From Chloroflexota bacterium (GTDB lineage Bacteria > Chloroflexota > Dehalococcoidia > Tepidiformales > Tepidiformaceae), in contig JACPOQ010000046.1 in NCBI GenBank assembly GCA_016191435.1, positions 1-64,000 of the forward strand: 64,000 nucleotides of DNA. Reading direction: 5' to 3'. This document shows positions 35,830-42,286 of the stretch, piece after piece. The position numbers and the translations under genes were made by a program. The notes under the pieces are model-generated. The model saw only the letters and a program-made list of their open reading frames with translations, had not been told where the DNA came from and did not search any database. Each line of letters begins with the position of its first letter. Position 1 is the stretch's first letter.

Positions 35830-36891
35830 CTACCCCGGTTCGTGCTCCTCGAGCCACTTCAGGACGCCGGGCCACACTTCGTTCTTCGCGCGCCGGCCGG
35901 CGATGACAGAGATGTGGCCGCCGGGGAGCTCCAGGAACGTCTTGTCCGCGCTGCCGATGACATCCACGAGCGCGCGGGCGCTGGCCGCCGGCACGATGTC
36001 GTCGTTGGTGGCGCCGATCGCGAGCGTGGGCACCGTGATGCGGCCGAGGTCCACCTTTTCGCCGAGCACGCGGAGCTCGCCGCGGACAAGCTCGTTGTGC
36101 TGGTAAAAGTGCCGCACCCACTGGCGGAAGAACTGCTTTGGCAGCGGCTGCCATTCGTTCGACCAGCGGTTCATGGCGCGGTAGCCGCGCAGCCACTCGG
36201 CGTTCCACAGGTTCTCGGCGAGCGTCGCCTGCATCTTCGCGTCGCCGGTGGGGTTGATCATCTTGAACCCCGAGCGCACGAACTCGGCCGGCATCATATC
36301 GAAGGTCTCGACCACGGCGTCGACATCGAACACCTCCTCGTCCGTCATGCGCGGGAAGTCCCCGATGCTGAAATCGATCGGGCCGACCATCGCGAGCAGG
36401 TTCCGTACCGGCAGCGACGTATCGCGCGCAAGGGCGGAAACGGTCATCGGCACGCCCATGCAGTACCCGAACGCCGTGCCGGCATCGGCGCGGGCGTGTG
36501 CGACCGCCTGGCGAAAGAGCGAGGGGATGAGGTCGCCGATGACCTCGTCGAGGCCGGTGTCGCGGTCTTCGGGCCCGAACACGCCCCAATCGCAGAGGTA
36601 GAACGGGACGCCCTTGCCGGCGAGGAATTCGGCAAAAGACTCGCCGGGGCGGAGGTCAAAGATGTAGGGCCGGCTGATGCCGAGGTACGGGAAGAGCACG
36701 AGCGGCGTCTTCAACCGCGGGCCGTCCTCCGGCGGGTAGTAGTACAGCCGCGCCTTGCCGCGATAGCCCACGGCCACTCGCCGCGATTGCGCCACCGGCG
36801 CGGGCGTCGATTGGAGCGCCATGCGCATGCCATTCGCCATGCGCAGCAACTGGCGTTCGGATTCATCGGTGGGCGGGGGCGTGGTGGCCAT
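35830..36891 (-). CDS. PHA synthase (PhaC)-like alpha/beta hydrolase
   Basis: A 353-residue member of the poly(3-hydroxyalkanoate) synthase family. It has the family phrase YLCDWGVFGPEDRDTGLDEVI and a lipase-like box with cysteine, FGYCMGVPMT, with the nucleophile at about C144. A catalytic aspartate lies in IGATNDDIVPAAS and the histidine in LPGGHISVIAGRRA. The length fits the short (class III/IV) subunit, but no phaE, phaR, phaA or phaB is adjacent, so the partner subunit or even the polymerase role is uncertain. A TACACT hexamer lies 28 nt before the ATG at 36891. Confidence 0.85.
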   Translation of the reverse strand: MATTPPPTDESERQLLRMANGMRMALQSTPAPVAQSRRVAVGYRGKARLYYYPPEDGPRLKTPLVLFPYLGISRPYIFDLRPGESFAEFLAGKGVPFYLCDWGVFGPEDRDTGLDEVIGDLIPSLFRQAVAHARADAGTAFGYCMGVPMTVSALARDTSLPVRNLLAMVGPIDFSIGDFPRMTDEEVFDVDAVVETFDMMPAEFVRSGFKMINPTGDAKMQATLAENLWNAEWLRGYRAMNRWSNEWQPLPKQFFRQWVRHFYQHNELVRGELRVLGEKVDLGRITVPTLAIGATNDDIVPAASARALVDVIGSADKTFLELPGGHISVIAGRRAKNEVWPGVLKWLEEHEPG

Positions 36892-36952
36892 GTGCGCGGC
36901 TCCGGGCGGTGTGCCTGCGAGTGTACAGGCGCGCGCAAGCGGCGGCTGCGGC

Positions 36953-37585
36953 TCAGGCGGCCGGGAGCTTGCGTTCGATCGCCGCCGCCTCATCGATGAT
37001 GTGGCGGTAGCGGCTGAACACCTGGCGGGCGGCGGCGTGGGCGCGAGCCAGGTCCTTCGCCCCGAGCCCGCCCGATTCGAGCGCGGCTTCGAACTCTTCG
37101 CGGTCCTCTTCGACCAGCGTGCCATCCGGCTGCGCCCACCAGTCGAGGATGAGGTCGCGGTACTCGATAGCCTCCTCGCCGAGCCTGACATCGGTGACGG
37201 CATCGAAGCGGTGCGCGATGACCTCGCCCGCCACGGTCTTCATGCGATAGAGGTTGTAGGGCCGCCGCGCCCAAAAGTAGCCGAACGAAATGGAGCCTGG
37301 CGGGATGGCGATGGGCGTCCCGAACACCGCGCCGCCTCGCTCCATCACGAAACGCACCACCGCGAGCCCCGGCTCCCGGCGCACCAACGTGCAGGGGTAT
37401 TCGCGCCAGCTGCCGTCGGGCTTCTCCTTGCGTTCGAGGATGGGATGGGGGAGATCGGCCGCGTTGGACGTTGTGGGCTTCTTGGACGGCACGGGTAGGG
37501 ATTCTCTCCCTACCGGTCGCGGCTCTGTTGACCGCTCTGACGATGCCTCGGAATTTTCGTGGGGTGTTGTATGCTCTTGGGCCAC
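36953..37585 (-). CDS. DUF402 domain protein
   Basis: A cytoplasmic DUF402 protein of up to 210 residues. The conserved domain covers about residues 40-190: FVMERGGAVFGTPIAIPPGSISFGYFW, YNLYRMKTVAGEVIAHRFD and IEYRDLILDWWAQPDGTLVEEDREEFE. DUF402 proteins include nucleoside di/triphosphate phosphatases and the FAU-1 RNA-binding group. The start is uncertain: a GTG at 37585 gives a 45-residue low-complexity lead, and a GTG near 37494 would start closer to the domain. It is divergent from the enoyl-CoA hydratase gene, with little room for two promoters if the long start is right. Confidence 0.8.
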   Translation of the reverse strand: MAQEHTTPHENSEASSERSTEPRPVGRESLPVPSKKPTTSNAADLPHPILERKEKPDGSWREYPCTLVRREPGLAVVRFVMERGGAVFGTPIAIPPGSISFGYFWARRPYNLYRMKTVAGEVIAHRFDAVTDVRLGEEAIEYRDLILDWWAQPDGTLVEEDREEFEAALESGGLGAKDLARAHAAARQVFSRYRHIIDEAAAIERKLPAA

Positions 37586-37600
37586 AGACCAATCCTTCCG

Positions 37601-38395
37601 ATGGAGCCCGCGCCGGCGATGCAATTCGAGACCATTCTGTACGAAAAGAAGGGGCCGGTCGCGGTCCTCACGCTCAACCGCGAAAAGGCGCTGAACTCCA
37701 TCAACGCCCAGGCATCGCGCGAAATGGAACAGGCGTGGGTCGATTTCCGGGACGACCCCGCGCTCCGCGTCGCCATCCTCACGGGTATCGGTGAAAAGGC
37801 CTTCTCCACGGGCATGGACCTCGTGGCCACGGCCGGCGGCGAGAACCAGTTCGAAGGCCGGCGATCGGAGTTCGGCGGCTTCACCAAGGGCATGCCCATC
37901 TACAAGCCGATCATCGCCGCGATCAACGGCTTCTGCCTCGCGGGCGGGCTGGAACTGGCGTTGACCTGCGACATCCGCATCTGCGTGCCGGAGGCGCGCT
38001 TCGGCCTGCCCGAGGTGCGCTGGGCGATCATGCCGGGCGCCGGCGGCACGCAGCGCCTGCCGCGCGCGATCCCGCAGGCATGGGCGAATTACCTCATCCT
38101 CACCGGCGAACAGATGGACGCCGAGACGGCGCTGCGCCTCGGGCTCGTGTCGCACGTCGTGCCGCGCGAAGAGCTGATGGACCGTGCGATGCAGATCGCG
38201 GGCATCATCTGCGAGCGCGGGCCGCTCGCCGTGCGCACGGCGAAGGAAGCCATCAGCCGCGGCCAGGACATGCCGCTCGACCACGGGCTCGCCTACGAGG
38301 GCGTGCTGCTCGCGCGGCTCATGGGCACCGAAGACGCGAAAGAGGGGCCGCGGGCCTTCGCTGAAAAGCGCAAGCCCGAGTATCACGGCCGCTAA
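37601..38395 (+). CDS. Enoyl-CoA hydratase/isomerase family protein
   Basis: A crotonase-fold protein of 264 residues, probably hydrating enoyl-CoA in fatty-acid or related acyl-CoA breakdown. The oxyanion-hole segment is KAFSTGMDLVATAGG and AAINGFCLAGGLELALTCDIRI. The catalytic glutamate region is FGLPEVRWAIMPGAGGTQRLPR, with PGxGGTQRL as in true hydratases. The C-terminus KRKPEYHGR is a common ending. An ATG at 37619 is an alternative start. It is followed by the HExxH lipoprotein on the same strand. Confidence 0.92.
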   Translation: MEPAPAMQFETILYEKKGPVAVLTLNREKALNSINAQASREMEQAWVDFRDDPALRVAILTGIGEKAFSTGMDLVATAGGENQFEGRRSEFGGFTKGMPIYKPIIAAINGFCLAGGLELALTCDIRICVPEARFGLPEVRWAIMPGAGGTQRLPRAIPQAWANYLILTGEQMDAETALRLGLVSHVVPREELMDRAMQIAGIICERGPLAVRTAKEAISRGQDMPLDHGLAYEGVLLARLMGTEDAKEGPRAFAEKRKPEYHGR

Positions 38396-38433
38396 CACCG
38401 GAAGGCCGGCGCCACCGGCGAGGGAGTGCCGCA

Positions 38434-39834
38434 GTGTTGGGGAAGGCTGTCCGCGAGCCGGACTCCCGAGACCGGGGACGCTTCGCGGCGCTTGCGACCT
38501 TGGTTGGCGTGGCGCTCATCGCGCTCCTGGCGCTGCCGGGCTGCGGCGGCGGGGCGAAACAGGGGCCGCTCCCGGGGATCGCCGAGGCGAAGGCCCAACG
38601 CGACACCGCCGATGGGGCAGCAAAGCTCACCTCCACGATCACCGTCCGTTTCGACCGCACCTTCAGCTTCGCGCCCCGCAAGGTGCCGCTCGCCTCGCTG
38701 TTCGAACTCTCCCTGCCCATGGGCAGCGGCACGCGCCGCGTGCTCGTGCGCAGCGCCCAGCAGTCCACCGACAACTCGCGCATCGTGACCCTCGGGGTGG
38801 ATGTGCTGGTGCCCGACGGCGCCGAGCTGAAGGTCTTGCGGAAGGCCTTCCGCGCCAACGAAACCGGCGACATCACGACGAAGGTTTCGAGCGACCTCAA
38901 CAATTCGCTCATCGTGCTTGCCTCCGTGGCGCTCACGCCCTCGAACGCGAGCTTCCTCGCTGCGCCCACCGTCGCCGCCGTGAAGCCCGAAGACCGCGAC
39001 CCCGCAGCCATGCGGGCGGTGTTGGAGCAGCACCTTCGCGCCCGTGGCTCGCCCGACGAGGTAGTCAGCCGCGCCCTGGACCGCTACGACACCATGCCCG
39101 ATAGCGTCTCGGGGCCGAAGGCGCGGGCGGCGCTGGCGGCACTTACCGGCACGTTCGCGGAGCCATCGATCGATTCGCTGCTGACCGCAAACAACTGCAC
39201 CGGCAAGCCGCTCGCGAAGCTGTCGTTCGAAGTGCCACCCGATAACCCCGACCTGTTCGCGCGCGTCACCTACACCGCGACCGGCGCGCGCATCGTCTCG
39301 CTGAACCCGCAGATCGAGGGCGACCGGCTCGAAGACATCATGCCGCTGCTCGCCCACGAACCCATCCACTGCGACCAGGTGGACGGCCGCTACGAAGAGA
39401 TTGCCGCCACTGCGTTCGATACGTTCCTCTACCTGAACCTGGTCGCCGCCTTCCCGGAACTTGTGGACATCAACACGAAGCTCGCACGAGACCTGAACGT
39501 CGATGCCGTGGCGATGGTGAACAGCGGCCGCGTGTTCCCGGAGTTCATCGGCATCCTCCCCAGCCCGGGCGTGAGGCAGGTGTTGCCGAACACGAACTCG
39601 CCGTCCGGCTCCTTCGCGGAGCTCGTCGCGAACGCCTACCCCGGGATCACCTTCAACGACTCGCCCGATGAGCCGCTGGCGCAGGCGTACGTCGCGATCC
39701 TGGCGAAAGCGGCGGGCATGCCGGCGGCGAGCGCCTTCAACCTGCGCTACCTCGACGAGCTCCTCGCGCGCAGCTTCGCCGCCGAGGCGTACGGTGCGAT
39801 CCTGCAGGCCTTCGGTTTCGGCACCGGCGAGTGA
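38434..39834 (+). CDS. Lipoprotein with HExxH metalloprotease-like motif
   Basis: Not a family I recognise. The 466-residue protein has a lipoprotein signal (LVGVALIALLALPGCGGG, lipobox cysteine about residue 37). A mid-protein beta-rich region is followed by IMPLLAHEPIHCDQVDG, a zinc-protease-type HExxH at about 308-312, in a helix context and with E/D residues about 10-20 positions further on (GRYEEIAATAFD). This suggests an extracellular zinc peptidase, but the third ligand cannot be assigned. The start is a GTG with GAGGGAG upstream. It follows the enoyl-CoA hydratase by 38 bp. Confidence 0.65.
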   Translation: MLGKAVREPDSRDRGRFAALATLVGVALIALLALPGCGGGAKQGPLPGIAEAKAQRDTADGAAKLTSTITVRFDRTFSFAPRKVPLASLFELSLPMGSGTRRVLVRSAQQSTDNSRIVTLGVDVLVPDGAELKVLRKAFRANETGDITTKVSSDLNNSLIVLASVALTPSNASFLAAPTVAAVKPEDRDPAAMRAVLEQHLRARGSPDEVVSRALDRYDTMPDSVSGPKARAALAALTGTFAEPSIDSLLTANNCTGKPLAKLSFEVPPDNPDLFARVTYTATGARIVSLNPQIEGDRLEDIMPLLAHEPIHCDQVDGRYEEIAATAFDTFLYLNLVAAFPELVDINTKLARDLNVDAVAMVNSGRVFPEFIGILPSPGVRQVLPNTNSPSGSFAELVANAYPGITFNDSPDEPLAQAYVAILAKAAGMPAASAFNLRYLDELLARSFAAEAYGAILQAFGFGTGE

Positions 39835-39959
39835 GGGCGGCAACCCGGAAGCTCGGAACTGCTCTGAAATCGCCCCCGGGGCCGCGCCGATCGCGGCCCA
39901 CCATCCCCTTTCGAACGCGCCGCCGAGCTGCCGCGCCACGGGCGTTTAGTTGTCCACGC

Positions 39960-39990
39960 TTGGCCGCTTGCTTACGCGCGCGGTTCCGTT
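39960..39990. repeat. 31-bp dispersed repeat (other copy 46999-47029, inverted)
   Basis: TTGGCCGCTTGCTTACGCGC plus 11 more bases is identical, in inverted orientation, to 46999-47029. A shorter, imperfect copy lies near 2450-2468. A separate direct repeat, CTCGGAACTGCTCTGAAA, occurs at about 39852 and 40001. The 39835-40379 gap contains only repeats and no gene. Confidence 0.8.
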
Positions 39991-40032
39991 ACGCTCGGGC
40001 CTCGGAACTGCTCTGAAAATCGCCGCCGTGTC

Positions 40033-40056
40033 GGAGTCGCGGCCCTCTGTGGCCGC
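40033..40056 (+). repeat. REP hairpin, GGAG type
   Basis: GGAG-TC followed by GCGGCC-CTCTGT-GGCCGC (40039-40056), a 6-bp palindrome. It is one of the GGAG-type copies around RAYT-2 and lies in the gene-free gap before the CoA-binding gene. Confidence 0.85.
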
Positions 40057-40230
40057 TGGAGTTGGTTGCCCTGTTTCGCGGTGGCAACGAAGGTCACGAG
40101 CAGAAGACGCACGAGCGCCGGGCGCAGCCGGCGGCGCGGCCGCGTGGCTGCACGAGTGTGACACGCGCCAACGGCCGCCGGGCCCCCGCGCCGGTAACTG
40201 CCGAACGCATTGGGCGGGCGGCGCCGCGGT

Positions 40231-40334
40231 CTCGCGTGATCGCCCCGCTGGGTCCGTGTCGCCCCAGCTGGAGCGTCGCCGGCTGGCGCGAAGCTTTGGG
40301 GGCGGGGCAGGCGGCCACGGAGGGCCGCGACTCC
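40231..40334 (-). repeat. REP unit, GGAG type, long copy
   Basis: Ends on the minus strand with GGAG (40334-40331) and the hairpin GCGGCC/GGCCGC (40311-40328). About 80 bp on its plus-strand left side (starting GCCGCGGTCTCGCG) resemble the matching flank of the copy at 40855-40973, so the repeat unit is longer than the hairpin. Confidence 0.75.
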
Positions 40335-40379
40335 CACGACCCGTGCGCACACGGCCCGGCGGTTCGGTAAGCTGGAACC

Positions 40380-40775
40380 ATGGACGACGCACTTGCCGCC
40401 CTGCGCGACGCAAAGACCGTTGCCGTGGTCGGGCTGGACGCCCGCACCAGCCGCACCGCCTACCGCATCGCCGAATACCTCCAGCGAGCGGGCTACAAGA
40501 TCATCCCCGTGAACCTGGGCCAGCCGGGCGATGTCGTGCTCGGCGAGCCCGCGTACGGGCATCTGCGCGACGTGCAGGAGCACGTGGACCTGGTCGATGT
40601 GTTCGTGCGCTCCGAGAATACCGGCCCCGTAATCGATGACGCGATCGCCATTCGCGCGGATGCGATCTGGCTGCAGGTGGGCATCGCCAACGACGACGGT
40701 ATCAGGCGGGCGCGCGCTGCGGGCCTTGTCGCCACGCAGGACCGCTGCACGATGGTGGAGCACCGGCACCTGTAG
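40380..40775 (+). CDS. CoA-binding domain protein (YccU-like)
   Basis: A 131-residue protein of the CoA_binding_2 family, a Rossmann-like domain that binds coenzyme A. It shows KTVAVVGLDARTSRTAYRIAEYLQRAGYKIIPVNL, the later HVDLVDVFVRSENTGPVIDDAI and IWLQVGIANDDGIRRARAAGL, and the closing DRCTMVEHRHL. The conserved cysteine in RCTM is present. Physiological role is unclear; relatives can sense or store CoA. TAAGCT lies 6 nt before the ATG, a leaderless-type start. It is an island between REP units. Confidence 0.9.
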   Translation: MDDALAALRDAKTVAVVGLDARTSRTAYRIAEYLQRAGYKIIPVNLGQPGDVVLGEPAYGHLRDVQEHVDLVDVFVRSENTGPVIDDAIAIRADAIWLQVGIANDDGIRRARAAGLVATQDRCTMVEHRHL

Positions 40776-40854
40776 AGTTCCGAGCCGGTGATGGCGCTGC
40801 GCCACACCAGGGATGAAAATGACGCCGCCCGTGGCGGTGGGTGGCGCAGTGATC

Positions 40855-40973
40855 GCCGCGGTCTCGCGCTCTGCGCTCGCCCCGCTGATCCACGTGTGCC
40901 CGCATTCGAACGCCGGTCACTGGTTCCGGGACTTTGGTGGTTCGCCGGAGCGGCCACAGAGGGCCGCGACTCC
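40855..40973 (-). repeat. REP unit, GGAG type, beside RAYT-2
   Basis: GGAG at 40973-40970 on the minus strand, hairpin GCGGCC/GGCCGC at 40950-40967, and a flank (from GCCGCGGTCTCGCG at about 40855) shared with the 40231-40334 copy. It lies immediately past the 3' end of the RAYT-2 gene. Confidence 0.8.
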
Positions 40974-40985
40974 TAAGGGCGCACA

Positions 40986-41456
40986 TCAGGATGTGAGGGG
41001 TTCAGACTCCCAGGACCATGCCCACGACCGCTTCCAGTCTCGCTCATCGGGACAAAGCCCGGCAGCCACCGGATTCCGAAGGACGTACGCCATCGTCGCT
41101 TCGGCATCATCACCATCTCGGATGCTGCGGTCCCACATTCCCGGCTGCCATAGCCCGCCCCGAAACCCGTTCGTCCACGCAAGGCGCGTAGTCCAGGACT
41201 TCCAAACGTTCAAGAACTTTAGCAGATCCATTTCGAGCGGCCGCAAAACGAGGTGGACGTGATCGGGCATGAGGCATGCTGCCAGCAGCTCCACTCGACC
41301 AGCGGATCGCTGCTCCAGGAGTGTCGCCCAGATGGCGTCCATCAGACCGTCCGGAAACCGTGAAATCTCGGGATGCGCGCGAATCGTGACGTGGGTTGTC
41401 ACCGCCCGGTCCGCGTACGTCGAAGCCGGCAGGCGGATGCTCTTGGGGTACTTCAC
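40986..41456 (-). CDS. REP-associated tyrosine transposase (RAYT-2)
   Basis: A 156-residue RAYT paralogue, clearly diverged from RAYT-1 but collinear with it: KSIRLPASTYADRAV at the start, HUH motif MPDHVHLVL, a GFRGGLWQPGMWDRS segment and the tyrosine in TMAYVLRNPVAAGL, then a Trp-rich end. GTG start at 41456. GGAG-type REP hairpins lie on both sides (40950-40973 inverted, and a half copy at 41511-41530). This is the usual arrangement of a RAYT with its own REP family. Confidence 0.85.
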   Translation of the reverse strand: MKYPKSIRLPASTYADRAVTTHVTIRAHPEISRFPDGLMDAIWATLLEQRSAGRVELLAACLMPDHVHLVLRPLEMDLLKFLNVWKSWTTRLAWTNGFRGGLWQPGMWDRSIRDGDDAEATMAYVLRNPVAAGLCPDERDWKRSWAWSWESEPLTS

Positions 41457-41510
41457 CGCGTCACGCTCATCGCCCGCGCATTCTAATGCGATGCATCATG
41501 CACGGCGATA

Positions 41511-41530
41511 GGAGTCGCGGCCCAATGTCC
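41511..41530 (+). repeat. Half REP element, GGAG type
   Basis: GGAGTCGCGGCCC is the conserved left half of the REP; the right half of the palindrome is lost. It overlaps the end of lipB and lies upstream of RAYT-2, in inverted orientation to the copy on the other side. Confidence 0.6.
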
Positions 41531-42216
41531 TACCGCGTCGCCGCCTTCGGCCGACTCATGTCCACCGCTACTGTCGCGCATTCGAACACTCGCGCGAAGT
41601 GGAACGTGAACGACTCCACCACCTGCTCCATGGGCACCTGCTTGCCGATTTCGTGGCTCAGGCTCGTCATCTCCACGTCTGGCAGGCCGCACGGGTTGAT
41701 CAGGTCGAAGTGGCTCATGTCCGGGTCCACGTTGAGCGCGATGCCGTGCATCGTCACCCAGCGGCGCACGTTCAGGCCCAGCGATGCGATCTTCTTCCCG
41801 CTCGCCCAGACGCCGCGCTGGTCGGTGCGCGCGCCACGCACGCCCCAGTCGCCGAGCACGCCAATGACGGTCTCTTCGAGCCCGTTCACATAGTCCAGCA
41901 CGCTCGTTTGCCAGCCCTTCAGGTCGATGATCCCGTACGCGACGAGCTGGCCCGGGCCGTGATACGTGATATTCCCACCGCGCTCCGTCGGGATGATCGC
42001 GATGCCGTAGTTGCGCAACACATCCGGGGGTACCCGCAGGTCCGGCTCGGGGTGCGAACGGCCGAGCGTGACCACCGGGCGATGCTCGGTGAGCAGCAGC
42101 GAATCCACGCCGCCGCCCTGGCGCCGCTGCGTTTGCAGCCGCTTTTGCAGCAGGTGCACGTCCTCGTAGGACGTGGTCCCCAGCTCGTAGACGTTGACCG
42201 AACGCTGATCCGGCAT
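41530..42216 (-). CDS. lipB: Octanoyl-[acyl-carrier-protein]:protein N-octanoyltransferase
   Basis: First enzyme of lipoate synthesis; transfers octanoyl from ACP to lipoyl domains. The 228-residue protein shows LLTEHRPVVTLGRS, the binding-loop ERGGNITYHGPGQLVAYGIIDL, the catalytic lysine in SGKKIASLGL (about K142) and the acyl-cysteine in INPCGL (about C176). The ATG at 42216 is supported by GGGGAGG upstream; in-frame ATGs upstream lack an RBS. It directly follows an E2-like gene on the same strand (70 nt), which would suit a lipoylation partner, but that E2-like protein lacks its lipoyl lysine. Confidence 0.95.
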   Translation of the reverse strand: MPDQRSVNVYELGTTSYEDVHLLQKRLQTQRRQGGGVDSLLLTEHRPVVTLGRSHPEPDLRVPPDVLRNYGIAIIPTERGGNITYHGPGQLVAYGIIDLKGWQTSVLDYVNGLEETVIGVLGDWGVRGARTDQRGVWASGKKIASLGLNVRRWVTMHGIALNVDPDMSHFDLINPCGLPDVEMTSLSHEIGKQVPMEQVVESFTFHFARVFECATVAVDMSRPKAATR

Positions 42217-42286
42217 CTCTGGCCTCCCCATGGTATCGAAAGCGGCCGGCGCGGCGCGTTGCGTCACTCCGGCCAGTGTAGCCGCC

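Noticed and set aside
36953-38398. A 481-codon minus-strand gene including the DUF402 protein
   Set aside because: The first 270 codons are the antisense of the enoyl-CoA hydratase gene; only the DUF402 portion is real.
34497-41530. An IS200/IS605 insertion sequence
   Set aside because: The transposases are RAYT-type, single copies among REP hairpins, with no TnpB and no IS-type left/right ends.
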